Source: DASRIA01 sp035650255 (lineage in GTDB: Bacteria; Actinomycetota; Thermoleophilia; Solirubrobacterales; JBBDJG01). Taken from it: DNA of 64,000 nt. Position numbers and translations under genes: made by a program. Below are positions 49,313 through 58,612 of this stretch, piece by piece. How positions within the stretch are numbered: the stretch's first letter is position 1; each line of letters begins with the position of its first letter. The notes under the pieces were generated by a model. It saw only the letters and a list, made by a program, of their open reading frames with translations, was not told the DNA's origin and did no database searches. The stretch lies in assembly GCA_035650255.1 (NCBI GenBank), contig DASRIA010000041.1:1-64000 (forward strand), given 5' to 3'.

Positions 49313-49968
49313 CCGCGGAAGGCGCGTGCGAGCGCGGCCGCCAGCAGCACCGGTATCCCCGCGACGACCGCGGCCAGCAGGACCCAGAAGAGCCACTCCC
49401 CCGCCCAGCCCGGGTGCCACAGCGCGGCGCGCTCGAAGGCCGTCGGCAGCAGCGAAAGCGCGGAGCGGCTGTCCCCGCGCTCGAACACCATGGCGATGTC
49501 GGTCGGTTGCTCGCGCCGGTTGACGTATGCCGCGCTGGCACGAGCGGCCAGCGCAGGGCCGCCGAACAGCGCCACGCGGCGGTCACCGCGGTTCAAGACA
49601 CAGACCGCGATCCGCTCGTCGGCGACTTCCCGGTCAAGGCGCACTTCCTGCCACGTGAGGTCGCGATAGCCCGCCGGCAGCGCGCCGGCCGCGGGCTCAC
49701 CCGAGGTGGACACCCGGAACTCGAGCGGTGGCCCGGGCCGCCTATATGTCCCCACCTTGACCTTCACGCTGCGCGCTTTGGCTGATGCGTCGATCGGGAA
49801 CTGGCAGGCAGCGTCGCCGCGCCCGATCACGGCTGCCGGCTGCGAAGCCTGCACGCCGAGCGTGAAGGCCAGGTCGCGGTCGTCGGTGAGCGCCACCGCC
49901 AGCAGGCCCACCACCGCGCAGGCGGCGACGGCTGCGAGCGCGACGATCCCGGACCTGGCGCTAGGCAT
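49309..49968 (-). CDS. two-helix membrane protein with extracytoplasmic beta domain
   Basis: The 219-residue protein has an N-terminal hydrophobic helix (IVALAAVAACAVVGLLAVAL), an extracytoplasmic part of about 150 residues with two cysteines (ACQFPID and IAVCVLNRG) and beta-rich sequence, and a C-terminal helix (GEWLFWVLLAAVVAGIPVLLAAALA). I do not recognise the family. It overlaps the DUF2142 gene by 8 bases and the next gene by 4, so the three proteins are made together and may form one membrane complex. Confidence 0.7.
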   Translation of the reverse strand: MPSARSGIVALAAVAACAVVGLLAVALTDDRDLAFTLGVQASQPAAVIGRGDAACQFPIDASAKARSVKVKVGTYRRPGPPLEFRVSTSGEPAAGALPAGYRDLTWQEVRLDREVADERIAVCVLNRGDRRVALFGGPALAARASAAYVNRREQPTDIAMVFERGDSRSALSLLPTAFERAALWHPGWAGEWLFWVLLAAVVAGIPVLLAAALARAFRG

Positions 49969-51493
49969 AGAACCGCCCCGCGACGATCGCCAGCGAGAAC
50001 AGCTGCAGCGCGAACAGCCCGCCCAGCACCAATCCGATCGCCGGCGCGCGGCGCCGCTCGGGCACGAGCGCGAGCGCGGCCGCGACGGCGGCGCCGAACA
50101 GTGAGACGAGCGGCAGCAGGTAGCGGCCCTGGTTGAAGGGCCCGGTGCCGCCCACCAGCGTGCGGAACTCCGTCCAGTGCAGGCCCGCGAGCAGCGTCAG
50201 CACGACCAGTGCCACGAAGGCCACCACGGCGAGGTCCACCTGCGCGCGGTTGCGCAGCACGAAGGCGAGCGCGCCCGCCAGCGCCGCGACCGTGAAGAGC
50301 GCGAGCAGCACGTACACCCACGGCGGGAACTTCACCTCCAGCCAGCCGAACGCGCCCCACCCCGTCTTCAGCCACACGTTGTAGACCGGCAGGTCGGGCA
50401 TGCCGCCGAACTGCTTCTGGAAGGAGAGCCGCGGCAGGTAGAACTGCCACAGGTAGCTCCCCAGCTCGCGCACGTTGAAGCTGGTCAGGCCCGGAGCCTG
50501 CTGGCCGGTGTTCGTCGCGACCTGGTTCACCGCCGGGCGGTCGAGCGCGCGCGCCGTCACGAGCCAGCCGCCGACGGGCACGACCAGCGCCAGCAGCGCG
50601 ACGACGGCGATCGTCGCGACCCGCGGGCTGCCGGCGCGGCGCAGCCGCAGGAGCCCGATGCCGAGCGCCAGCAGCGAGGCCGGCAGCAGCGCGTAGCTGG
50701 AGGCCTTCGTGACGATCGCCAGCGCGACGATCGCGAGCAGGGCCGTGCCCTGCGCCAGCGTCAACCCGCGCTTCAGGATGCGCACGCCGAGCCACAGCGC
50801 CAGGCTCCACAGCGCATACAGCAGGGCGTCGGGGGTCAGCGACGCGCTCAGGAAGCTGACCATCGGTTGCAGGCCGGCAAAGGCCGCCGCGACGAGCTGC
50901 AGGGGCCGGTTGCGGTTGAAGAGCTCCCCCGCCAGCAGCCAGGCGCCCGTCGCGGTGACGAGCAGCAGCAGCGCCGACCACAACCGCATCAGGTACAGCC
51001 GGTCGAACAAGTCTCCGCCCTTGGCGACGACATAGGCCGGCGCCGCGTACAGGTAGTAGAGCGGCGGGTTGGTGGTCGCCGGGTTGGGACCGCCGCCGTC
51101 CGAGCGCGCGGAGTCGGGCAGGCGCGCGTTCTCGTCCTGCCACCGCTGGTAGGCCGCCCGGCTCCACTCCGGCTTGCTCTCGAGCAGCGCGGCCGCCTGC
51201 TCGGAGTTGGACCGGTCGTGCGCCAGCTGGGCCTCGGTCGAGAAGACCTTGCGGTCGGCGTCTCCCGGCAGCTCGAACTTCTCGGCCACCTCCTGGGCGT
51301 AGCCGAAGTGGCTGTTCTCGTCCGGGGACTGGAACGGCGGCACGATCAGCGCCCACGCGGCGCCCACCACGGCCACCGCGAGCAGCAGGAAGAGCAGTGG
51401 GCGGGGTGGAGAAAGTCTGGCGCGACGCGCGCTGTCGCGAGGGGCAGCCGGAGGCACGAGCGCGGCGAGGCTACCAGTTCGACCCACGCCCAT
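49961..51493 (-). CDS. DUF2142 membrane protein (GT-C-like)
   Basis: The 510-residue protein has about 11 hydrophobic segments. Its first loop contains IVPPFQSPDENSHFGYAQ, with an acidic pair (DE) at the place where GT-C glycosyltransferases keep their catalytic aspartate/glutamate, then ATTNPPLYYLYAAPAY. DUF2142 proteins are often found in polysaccharide loci and are presumed to transfer sugars from polyprenyl-phosphate carriers outside the membrane. It leads a coupled three-gene operon and is divergent from another GT-C-like gene at 51556. Confidence 0.82.
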   Translation of the reverse strand: MGVGRTGSLAALVPPAAPRDSARRARLSPPRPLLFLLLAVAVVGAAWALIVPPFQSPDENSHFGYAQEVAEKFELPGDADRKVFSTEAQLAHDRSNSEQAAALLESKPEWSRAAYQRWQDENARLPDSARSDGGGPNPATTNPPLYYLYAAPAYVVAKGGDLFDRLYLMRLWSALLLLVTATGAWLLAGELFNRNRPLQLVAAAFAGLQPMVSFLSASLTPDALLYALWSLALWLGVRILKRGLTLAQGTALLAIVALAIVTKASSYALLPASLLALGIGLLRLRRAGSPRVATIAVVALLALVVPVGGWLVTARALDRPAVNQVATNTGQQAPGLTSFNVRELGSYLWQFYLPRLSFQKQFGGMPDLPVYNVWLKTGWGAFGWLEVKFPPWVYVLLALFTVAALAGALAFVLRNRAQVDLAVVAFVALVVLTLLAGLHWTEFRTLVGGTGPFNQGRYLLPLVSLFGAAVAAALALVPERRRAPAIGLVLGGLFALQLFSLAIVAGRFYA

Positions 51494-51540
51494 CGCCTTT
51501 CAGGCGGTCGCTCACCGGGCGAGGGCGCGGCGCTCGAAGC

Positions 51541-51546
51541 TAGTCT
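51541..51546 (+). promoter_or_regulatory. putative -10 hexamer TAGTCT
   Basis: TAGTCT lies 9 bases before the GTG at 51556 with no Shine-Dalgarno, another probable leaderless start. Confidence 0.45.
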
Positions 51547-51555
51547 GTCGGCGTC

Positions 51556-53814
51556 GTGCGACTCGACGAGTCCCAGACAGCCGAGCGCGCCTCGACTGAC
51601 GCCCCTCCCTCCCAGGGCACCGGAGCCGCCAAGCCAGGCGGTTCTGCGTGGCTGAGACGGGTGAACCTGCCGTTGCTGGGCATCGTCGCGGCCGGCTCGA
51701 TCTTCATCGCCTACTGGACCCTCCAGGTGGAGGAGTGGGGCCTGATGACGGACGAGCTGCTGTATGTGAAGTTGTCGCTCGCGCTCGGCGACCTGTCGCC
51801 GGTCCCCACCGTGCGCGGGACCTACTACGGCCAGTTCACGCCGGTCTACCCGCTCCTGATCGCTCCGCTGCTCCAGGTCATGGAGACCCCGGCGGCCTAC
51901 AAGGCGGCGCACGGGCTCAACGCCGTGCTGATGGCGAGCACTGCCATTCCGGCATACCTGCTCGCGCGCGACATCTCCCGCTCGCAGCTGATCGCGTACG
52001 CGTGCGCCGCGACGGCGATCGTCCTGCCGTGGGTCGTCTACTCGAACATGCTGCTGACGGAGTCCGCCGCGTACCCCGTGTTCATGTGGACCATGCTGGC
52101 GATGACGATGGCGGTCGTCCATCCGAGCCCCAAGCGGGACGCGATCGCCGTCGGCGCCATCCTGCTGGCCACGCTCACCCGCACGCAGTTCGCGCTGCTC
52201 GGTTTCGTGCTGCTGCTCGCCGTGCTGGTGCACGAGCTGAGCTACCGCCCCGGCTGGGTCCGCGGAGGTTCCCGGTTGCGGAACCTGCTCGGCGAGCTGC
52301 AGCGCATCGGGCGCGAGCACCCGGTGCTGATCGCGGCCGTCTGCATCGGCGCCGTGGGACTCGCGGTACTGGCCGCGACGGGCGGAGTCCAGCGCGGCGC
52401 GGGCGCCTACGGGAACACGCTCAGCGAGGACCTGCTCCCGCACGGCATCAGCAGGAGCTTCCGTGCGCACCTCGCCGTGATCGCCGCGAACATCCTGGTG
52501 GTGCCGCTCCTGCTTGCGATCGCGTACGGCGTCACGACGCTGGTGCGGCCCCCCGGGAAGGTGGAGCACGCATACGCCGTCCTGCTGGGGCTGGTCGTCG
52601 TGGGCATCGTGCTCCAGGCCGCGTCGGTGAACCTGCGGACGATCGGCCTCGTGCAGGAGCGCTATGCGTTCTACATCGCGCCGCTGCTCGTGATCGCGGC
52701 CGCCGCCTACGCCCGCCGCCCGCAGCTTCCGCTGCTCGGGCTGGGCGTGGGTGCGGTGGTCTCGCTCTGGGTGCTCGCCAAGCTCGACTTCGGCTTGACC
52801 AACAGCTACTCGTTCGTCTCGCCCTTCTACGCCGTGATGATCGGCCGTGCGCAGGATGTCGGTGACGTCATCGGCGCGGACGCGTTCACGCCGGGCGACC
52901 TGTTCACGTGGATCGCGCTGCTCGGGTCGGTCGCGCTGTTCTTCCTGTTTCGCGTGCTGTCGCCCGGATGGCGCGTCGCCGTCGTGATGGTGCCCGTGTT
53001 CGCGTACTGCGTGGCCGCGACGGGCTACGACTTCGACCACCTGCTGCCGGCCCAGAATGCATCCCAGGCGCGGCTCGGCCTCGGGACGCCGCTGGAGCGC
53101 GACCGCGGCCTCAACTGGGTCGACGACGTGCTGCCCGGCGACGCCGAGGCGGCCTTCGCGCCCGCCGTGATCGGCGAGACGGACGTGACCCGGAGGGCCT
53201 GGTGGGACCTCGAGTACTGGAACAAGTCCGTGACGCGGATGTACGACTACGAGCCGGCCTGGCGCGACACCGCTCTGCCGATGCAACGCCTGTCGCTCGA
53301 CTGGCGCACCGGTGCGATGCAGGTCCCGGACCGGCGCGAGTACGTGGTGGTGCCCCGCCTCGATCGCCGCTTCCGCCCGGCCGGAGAGCTGGTCGCCGGC
53401 ACGTCGTTCCTGCACCTGTTGAAGCTGAAGGACCCCTTCCGCGCCGAGTGGGCGATTCGCGGGACCGACGGCAACGGGTGGACCGCGGCCGGCAAGCCCG
53501 CATTCGTGCGGCTGTACAGCCCGGCGGCGGGCGCGAACAGCCGGGTCCGCGTGGCGATCGAGCTGACGTCGAGCCCGCACATACCGCGGCGCAAGTCGTT
53601 CCGGATCGACGGCGGCACGCGCCCGGTGCGGGGCTCCGTGCCGAGCGCCGGCGTCGTCGTGTCCCGGCTGACCGCGTGCGTGCGCGGCGGCCGGCCGGCC
53701 GACCTCGCGATCCGGGTTCCCGGGACGTCGACGCTGCCCGGCAACCTGCAGGTCGGGCTGGCCGTCACGGCGGTGCGCACCCAGCCGGCCGGCACCTGCC
53801 CCGGAAACGCTTAG
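51556..53814 (+). CDS. large GT-C-like membrane protein (GT39/PMT-type) with C-terminal ectodomain
   Basis: The 752-residue protein has a disordered N-terminus, then about 11 hydrophobic segments from residue 37 to 480. The first loop holds EEWGLMTDELLYVKLS; the DE pair resembles the catalytic site of PMT/GT39-type transferases that use polyprenyl-phosphate sugars, and YGQFTPVYPLLIAP follows. The last 270 residues are a soluble extracytoplasmic domain with a cysteine pair near the end (LTACVRGG and GTCPGN). It is a single gene. It may decorate the polysaccharide or a protein outside the membrane; which is unknown. Confidence 0.78.
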   Translation: MRLDESQTAERASTDAPPSQGTGAAKPGGSAWLRRVNLPLLGIVAAGSIFIAYWTLQVEEWGLMTDELLYVKLSLALGDLSPVPTVRGTYYGQFTPVYPLLIAPLLQVMETPAAYKAAHGLNAVLMASTAIPAYLLARDISRSQLIAYACAATAIVLPWVVYSNMLLTESAAYPVFMWTMLAMTMAVVHPSPKRDAIAVGAILLATLTRTQFALLGFVLLLAVLVHELSYRPGWVRGGSRLRNLLGELQRIGREHPVLIAAVCIGAVGLAVLAATGGVQRGAGAYGNTLSEDLLPHGISRSFRAHLAVIAANILVVPLLLAIAYGVTTLVRPPGKVEHAYAVLLGLVVVGIVLQAASVNLRTIGLVQERYAFYIAPLLVIAAAAYARRPQLPLLGLGVGAVVSLWVLAKLDFGLTNSYSFVSPFYAVMIGRAQDVGDVIGADAFTPGDLFTWIALLGSVALFFLFRVLSPGWRVAVVMVPVFAYCVAATGYDFDHLLPAQNASQARLGLGTPLERDRGLNWVDDVLPGDAEAAFAPAVIGETDVTRRAWWDLEYWNKSVTRMYDYEPAWRDTALPMQRLSLDWRTGAMQVPDRREYVVVPRLDRRFRPAGELVAGTSFLHLLKLKDPFRAEWAIRGTDGNGWTAAGKPAFVRLYSPAAGANSRVRVAIELTSSPHIPRRKSFRIDGGTRPVRGSVPSAGVVVSRLTACVRGGRPADLAIRVPGTSTLPGNLQVGLAVTAVRTQPAGTCPGNA

Positions 53815-53903
53815 GCCCGCGCCGGCCGGGACGGCGGGTCCGAAGGGCCGCGGGGCTACCATGAGGGCCGCCGCCGCGGCCTCATGCGGCCTGCGCCGCC
53901 CCC

Positions 53904-54911
53904 ATGTCCGACACCGCGAGCACAACACCGCCGGCGACGCCGGCCGAGCAAGCCGTCGAGCGATTCGATCCGCGGTCCTTCCGCGGCGAGCTGGTCGAGG
54001 CCGAGCACATGGCCCGTTACCGCTGGGCAGCCGGGCTCACCTCCGGCCGCGAGGTCTTGGACGCAGGCTGCGGTGAGGGCTACGGCAGCCGGCTGCTGAT
54101 GGACGCCGGCGGGGCGTCGCGCTGTGTGGGCGTGGACGTCGACGAGTCGACCGTCGCCGCCGCGCGCTCCGCGTACGGCGACCGGGAGGGCCTCGAATAC
54201 GCGGTCGCCGACGTGACGGCCCTGCCGTTCGAGGACGACAGCTTCGACATCGTCACCTGCTTCGAGACCATCGAGCACCTGACCGCGCAGTCCGTCGCGG
54301 TCGCCGAGCTGCAGCGGGTCCTGCGCCCCGGCGGCTTCCTGCTCATCTCCTCCCCCAACCGGGGCGTGTATCCGGCCGGTAACCCGTTCCACGAGCACGA
54401 GCTGACCGCCGCGGAGTTCGCGCAGCTGCTGGCCGGCCGATTCGCGCACGTGCGGCTGCTGCGCCAGCACAACTGGATCGCGAGCGCCGTCCTCGACGAC
54501 CCCTCGTTCGCCGCCGACGGCGTCGACACCACGCTCGACATCGACGTGGCGAAGCTGATCGGGCGCGAGCCCGGCAGCGAGCTCTACACGATCGCCGTCT
54601 GCGGCGACGAGCCGCTCGACGTGCCGCGCCAGGTCGCGCTGCTCACGCACGGGCTGGAGGTGCAGCGCTGGATCGCCCAGATCGAGGAGCTGGCGCAGGT
54701 TCGCCGGACGCTGGCGGACACCGAGCAGCAGCTGCTCGAGCTGCGCGACCGGCGGTCGGTCGAGATGGCCCGCCTGGAGCGCCAGGCGTACTGGCTGGAG
54801 CGCGCGCAGATCGACCTCGACTCGTGGATGAAGCGCCGCCCGCTGAGGCTGGCGCTCCGCGCCGGCGCGCTGCTGCTGCGGCTGCGGCGGCGTCTCACCG
54901 GACGGCGATAG
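53904..54911 (+). CDS. class I SAM-dependent methyltransferase with coiled-coil tail
   Basis: The 335-residue protein has a SAM domain with EVLDAGCGEGYGSRLL, VGVDVDESTV, LPFEDDSFDIVTCFETIEHL and VLRPGGFLLISSPN, and a HEHELTAAEFAQLL segment. After it comes a coiled coil (about 265-305: QIEELAQVRRTLADTEQQLLEL) and an arginine-rich end with LRLALRAGALLLRLRRRL that may dock on membrane. Methyltransferases with such tails act at the non-reducing end of O-antigens (for example the WbdD type, but with no kinase here). It overlaps the GT fusion by one base. Confidence 0.85.
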   Translation: MSDTASTTPPATPAEQAVERFDPRSFRGELVEAEHMARYRWAAGLTSGREVLDAGCGEGYGSRLLMDAGGASRCVGVDVDESTVAAARSAYGDREGLEYAVADVTALPFEDDSFDIVTCFETIEHLTAQSVAVAELQRVLRPGGFLLISSPNRGVYPAGNPFHEHELTAAEFAQLLAGRFAHVRLLRQHNWIASAVLDDPSFAADGVDTTLDIDVAKLIGREPGSELYTIAVCGDEPLDVPRQVALLTHGLEVQRWIAQIEELAQVRRTLADTEQQLLELRDRRSVEMARLERQAYWLERAQIDLDSWMKRRPLRLALRAGALLLRLRRRLTGRR

Positions 54912-57070
54912 TGACCCCGGGCGTGTCCGTCGTGATCCCCGTGAAGAACGGTGCCCGGTGGCTGGCCGAGGTGCTGGCAGCCGTCGCGGCGCAGCGCAGC
55001 GACGCCCCTGTGGAGGTGGTGGTCGTCGACTCGGGCTCGAGCGACGGCTCCGTCGAGATCGCGCGCGCGCACGGCGCCCGCGTGATCGAGATCGACCCGC
55101 AGGAGTTCGGCCACGGCCGCACGCGGAACCTCGCGGCCGAGCGCTCCTCCGGCGACGTGATCGTGTTCTTGACCCAGGATGCAACGCCTGCCGGCGACAC
55201 CTGGCTGGCGCGCCTCGTCGCGCCGCTCGATGCCGGTGCCAAGGTCGGGCTGGCGTTCGGGCCGCACCTGCCGCGGGCCGAGACCAGCCCGATGATCGCG
55301 CGCGAGCTGAGCGAGTTCTTCGGATCGTTCACAGACGCCGAGGTGCGGCTCGACGACCGCCCGGATCCCGCGGAGCCCGCGACCGGCTTCTTCTCGAACG
55401 TGAACTCGGCCGTCCTGCGGTCATGCTGGGAGGAGGTGCGCTTCCGCGACGTGCCGTACGCCGAGGACCAGGCGTTCGCACGGGACGCGATGGCGGCGGG
55501 CTGGCGGAAGGCGTACGTGCCCGGCGCCGCCGTCCTGCACGCCCACGACTACCCGTTCACCGAGTTCATGCGCCGCTATTTCGACGAGTACCGCGGGCTG
55601 CGCGAGACCATCGGCCATGTCGAGCCGCTGCACCCGGGCCGGGCCGCCCGCACGGTGCGCGCGCAGGTGGCCGGCGACCTGCGCCACATGCGCGCCGGGG
55701 GCGCCGGCGGGCCCGCCCTCGCAGCGGGCGCCGTGCGCTCCGCGCGCCATCACGCCGGCCGCGCGATCGCGTCGGCCCTCGGCTCCCGCCACGACCGGCT
55801 GCCGTCCGGGCTCTCCCGGCGGCTCTCGCTCGAGGGGCGCGCAGACGTGACTCCCAAGCAGGGCGGCTCCCGCGCCCGGCGGGCCTACCCCTACGAGTCG
55901 GTGCGCGAGTATGCGCGCCGCGGCCCGGCGCCGCTCGCCCTCCCCTCTCCCCACGACGGCGACCGCGCGCTGTGGCACATCGCGTGGATCGTCCCGCCCT
56001 TCCGGCGTGGGAGCGGCGGTCACATGGCGCTCTTCCGGATCGCATTGGAGCTGGAGGCGCGCGGCCACTCGTGCTCGATCTGGATCCAGGACGACGTGGG
56101 GATGATGGACCGGCGCGCCGCGCTCGCGCAGCGCGAGGTCGTCGAGCACTTCGCGCCCCTGCGGGGCGGCGTCTTCAACACCTTCGACGACTGGCACGGG
56201 GCCGACGTCGCGTTCGCCACCGGCTGGCAGACGACATACCCGGTCGCGATGCTCCCCGACTGCAAGCTGCAGGCGTACCTGGTGCAGGACCACGAGCCCG
56301 ACTTCTACCCGGCGTCGGCCGAGCGCATCTGGGCCGAGCGCACCTACGGGCTCGGCCTCGCGTGCGTGGCCTCGAGCCCGTGGCTGGAGCAGGTGCTGCG
56401 CGACCGTTACGCGGTCGACCGCACGGCGGTGTTCGAGTACGGCGTGGACTTCGACGTCTACCGGCCCCCGACCGGGCCGCGTGACGACCAGACCGTGCTG
56501 TTCTACGCCCGCCCGGCGACCCCGCGCCGCGCGACGGCGATGGGGATGCTCGCGATCGAGGAGCTGCTCGAGCGGCGGCCGGGAACGCACGTGGTCGTGT
56601 TCGGCGACTCGAAGCCTCCGCCGGCGCCGTTCGAGTACGAGTTCGCAGGCGTGCTCGAGCCGGCGGCGCTGGCCCGGCTCTACGGCCGCGCCACGGTCGG
56701 CCTGGTGCTGTCGCTCACCAACTACTCGCTGGTCCCCAAGGAGATGATGGCCTGCGGGCTGCCGGTGGTGGACGTGAGGGGCGCGAGCGCGGAGTCCGTG
56801 TTCGGGCGCAGGCAGGGCGTGATCGAGCTGGCCGACGCAGACCCGCCGGCGCTGTCGGCCGCGCTCGAATCGCTGCTCGCCGACGCGACGCGCCGGGAGC
56901 GGATGGCCGCCGCCGCGCAGAGCTTCGTGGCCGGCATGACCTGGACCGCGGCGGCAGACCAGATCGAGCGTGCGCTGCGCGGCTGGATGCACGGCCGCTG
57001 GAGGCAATACATGCAGGACGCCAGATCCCACGACGGGGCGCTCGCCGAGGCCCGCGCCCACCTGTCGTGA
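54911..57070 (+). CDS. bifunctional glycosyltransferase: GT2 fused to a WsaF-like GT4
   Basis: From the GTG at 54911 (TAGTG overlap) the protein has 719 residues. The N-terminal half is GT2: VSVVIPVKNGARWLAEVL, VVVDSGSSDGSVEIA, GHGRTRNLAAERSSGDVIVFLTQDATP and YAEDQAFARDAMAAGWRKAY, the rhamnosyltransferase-type order. After a basic linker (about 280-345) the C-terminal half has HIAWIVPPFRRGSGGHMALFRIA, ATGWQTTYPVAM, YLVQDHEPDFYP, EYGVDFDVYRP and LTNYSLVPKEMMACGLPVVDV, matching WsaF-type rhamnosyltransferases. It probably adds two sugars in turn, and is followed by the ABC exporter permease gene (GTGA). Confidence 0.87.
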   Translation: MTPGVSVVIPVKNGARWLAEVLAAVAAQRSDAPVEVVVVDSGSSDGSVEIARAHGARVIEIDPQEFGHGRTRNLAAERSSGDVIVFLTQDATPAGDTWLARLVAPLDAGAKVGLAFGPHLPRAETSPMIARELSEFFGSFTDAEVRLDDRPDPAEPATGFFSNVNSAVLRSCWEEVRFRDVPYAEDQAFARDAMAAGWRKAYVPGAAVLHAHDYPFTEFMRRYFDEYRGLRETIGHVEPLHPGRAARTVRAQVAGDLRHMRAGGAGGPALAAGAVRSARHHAGRAIASALGSRHDRLPSGLSRRLSLEGRADVTPKQGGSRARRAYPYESVREYARRGPAPLALPSPHDGDRALWHIAWIVPPFRRGSGGHMALFRIALELEARGHSCSIWIQDDVGMMDRRAALAQREVVEHFAPLRGGVFNTFDDWHGADVAFATGWQTTYPVAMLPDCKLQAYLVQDHEPDFYPASAERIWAERTYGLGLACVASSPWLEQVLRDRYAVDRTAVFEYGVDFDVYRPPTGPRDDQTVLFYARPATPRRATAMGMLAIEELLERRPGTHVVVFGDSKPPPAPFEYEFAGVLEPAALARLYGRATVGLVLSLTNYSLVPKEMMACGLPVVDVRGASAESVFGRRQGVIELADADPPALSAALESLLADATRRERMAAAAQSFVAGMTWTAAADQIERALRGWMHGRWRQYMQDARSHDGALAEARAHLS

Positions 57071-57897
57071 TGGAGGCGCAGGCCCTCCCGGCGCGCTCCG
57101 GCGCCGTCACCGGCTGGCAGCACTTCGTCTACGTCACCCGTGCGCTGACGGTCACCGAGTTCAAGCTGCGCTACTTCGACTCGGTGCTCGGCTACGTGTG
57201 GACGCTGCTGCGCCCGCTGATGCTGTTTGGCGTCCTGTACGTCGTGTTCACGCACGTGGTGCGCTTCGGCGACGACGTGCCCCACTACCCGGTGGTGCTG
57301 CTGGCGGCGATCGTCGTCTACAACTACTTCTCGGAGGCGACGGGCGGCGGCCTCACCAGCCTCGTCGCGCGCGAGAACCTGCTGCGCAAGGTGTCGTTCC
57401 CGCGCGCCGCCGTGCCGATCTCGGTCTCGATGACGGCAGCGGCGAACCTCCTGCTCGGGCTGGCGGTCGTGTTCGTGTTCGCGATCATCGACGGGGTCGA
57501 GCCGGGCATCGGCTGGATCGGCTTCCTGGCCTGCGTGGCCGGCGTGGTGGTGTTCGCGACGGCGCTGGCGGTGCTGCTCTCGGTGCTGTACGTGCGCTTC
57601 CGCGACGTGCAGCCGATCTGGGAGGTCGTGCTCCAGCTGATGTTCTGGGGCACGCCGATCATCTACACGATCGAGTCGGTGCCGGAGGACTTCCAGGAGC
57701 TGGTGATGATGAACCCCCTCGCGGTGCTGGTGCAGCAGGGTCGCCACTGGCTGGTGCCGGAGAGCACGGTCAGCGCCGCCGACGCCGTCGGCAGCACGGC
57801 CCTGCTGCTGGTGCCGCTCGCCGTCTTCGCGGCGCTCGTCGCGATCAGCTGGCGGGTGTTCCGCCGCTCCGAGGGCCGCGTCGCGGAGGAGCTCTAG
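57067..57897 (+). CDS. wzm: ABC transporter permease for polysaccharide export (Wzm)
   Basis: The 276-residue protein (GTG 57067, or ATG 57070) has the ABC-2 type plan: an N-terminal amphipathic helix, TEFKLRYFDSVLGYVWTLLRPLMLFGVLYVVF, and five more hydrophobic segments, including LFWGTPIIYTIESVP. The KLRY..SVLGYVWTLLRP motif is the signature of Wzm/TagG-type permeases. With Wzt (59373-60617) it should move completed undecaprenyl-linked glycan across the membrane. It is translationally coupled to the GT fusion. Confidence 0.92.
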   Translation: MMEAQALPARSGAVTGWQHFVYVTRALTVTEFKLRYFDSVLGYVWTLLRPLMLFGVLYVVFTHVVRFGDDVPHYPVVLLAAIVVYNYFSEATGGGLTSLVARENLLRKVSFPRAAVPISVSMTAAANLLLGLAVVFVFAIIDGVEPGIGWIGFLACVAGVVVFATALAVLLSVLYVRFRDVQPIWEVVLQLMFWGTPIIYTIESVPEDFQELVMMNPLAVLVQQGRHWLVPESTVSAADAVGSTALLLVPLAVFAALVAISWRVFRRSEGRVAEEL

Positions 57898-57899
57898 GC

Positions 57900-58601
57900 A
57901 TGAGCCTGCCTCCGACCGTCGGAGCGCCCATGTCGGGCAGCGTGCGCGACTACTGGCTGGCGCGGATCGCCCAGCACACCGAGGACTCGTACCTGGGCCT
58001 CCCGCTGTCGAAGTTCCCCGAGGACCTGCGGGTGTACGAGCACCTGCTCTGGGAATCGCGCGCGCAGGTCGTGATCGAGATCGGCGTGCAGCACGGTGCC
58101 AGCGCGCTGTGGTTTCGCGACCGTCTGCGCACGCTGCACTCCTACGGCCGGATCCCCTCCTACCGCGTGATCGGGGTGGACGTCGACATTCGCGCCGCCG
58201 GCGCCAACCTCGAGCGCACGGACCCGGCCTGGAACGAGTCGATCGAGCTGATCGAGGACGACGTGCTCGACCCGGGCCTGCCCGCGGTGGTCGGCCGATT
58301 CGTGCCGGACGGCACGCCGTGCCTCGTGGTCGAGGACTCGCTGCACACCTACGAGACGACCAGCGCGGCGCTGCGCGGGTTTTCCTGGTTCGTGCAGCCC
58401 GGCGGCTACTTCGTCGTCGAGGACGGCTGCGTCGACGTCGAGGAGCTGCGGCCCGCCCCCGACTGGCCGCGCGGCGTGGTCCCGGCGATCGAGGAATGGC
58501 TGCAGACGGAGGAGGGCCGCAACTTCACGGTCCGCCGCGACCTCGAGCTGTACGGGGTCTCGTGCCACCCACACGGCTTCCTGCAGCGGGCGGCGGAGTA
58601 G
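57900..58601 (+). CDS. CmcI-like SAM-dependent methyltransferase
   Basis: The 233-residue protein has ARIAQHTEDSYLGLPLSKFPEDLRVYEHLL, VVIEIGVQHGASALWFRDRL, VIGVDVDIRA, LVVEDSLHTYETTSAALRGFSWFV, GGYFVVEDGCVDVEEL. This is the CmcI/rhamnosyl O-methyltransferase family; CmcI-like proteins are common in polysaccharide loci and methylate sugar hydroxyls, with E-H-D metal residues (VVEDSLHTY). Despite the name a cephamycin role is very unlikely. It lies 2 bases after the Wzm gene and ends with the TAG that is part of a -10-like TAGGTT for the next gene. Confidence 0.85.
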   Translation: MSLPPTVGAPMSGSVRDYWLARIAQHTEDSYLGLPLSKFPEDLRVYEHLLWESRAQVVIEIGVQHGASALWFRDRLRTLHSYGRIPSYRVIGVDVDIRAAGANLERTDPAWNESIELIEDDVLDPGLPAVVGRFVPDGTPCLVVEDSLHTYETTSAALRGFSWFVQPGGYFVVEDGCVDVEELRPAPDWPRGVVPAIEEWLQTEEGRNFTVRRDLELYGVSCHPHGFLQRAAE

Positions 58602-58604
58602 GTT
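58599..58604 (+). promoter_or_regulatory. putative -10 hexamer TAGGTT overlapping a stop codon
   Basis: TAGGTT lies 8 bases before the GTG at 58613 and its first three bases are the stop codon of the CmcI-like gene. No Shine-Dalgarno. Confidence 0.35.
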
Positions 58605-58612
58605 ATCCGGCC

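Noticed and set aside
51346..53928. An 860-codon open frame on the minus strand opposite the GT39-like gene
   Set aside because: The plus-strand frame has membrane segments and normal codon pattern; the minus frame is histidine- and arginine-rich without domains.
57900..58601. CmcI similarity taken as cephamycin biosynthesis
   Set aside because: No beta-lactam genes are present; CmcI-like methyltransferases are common in polysaccharide loci and the context here is export of a glycan.
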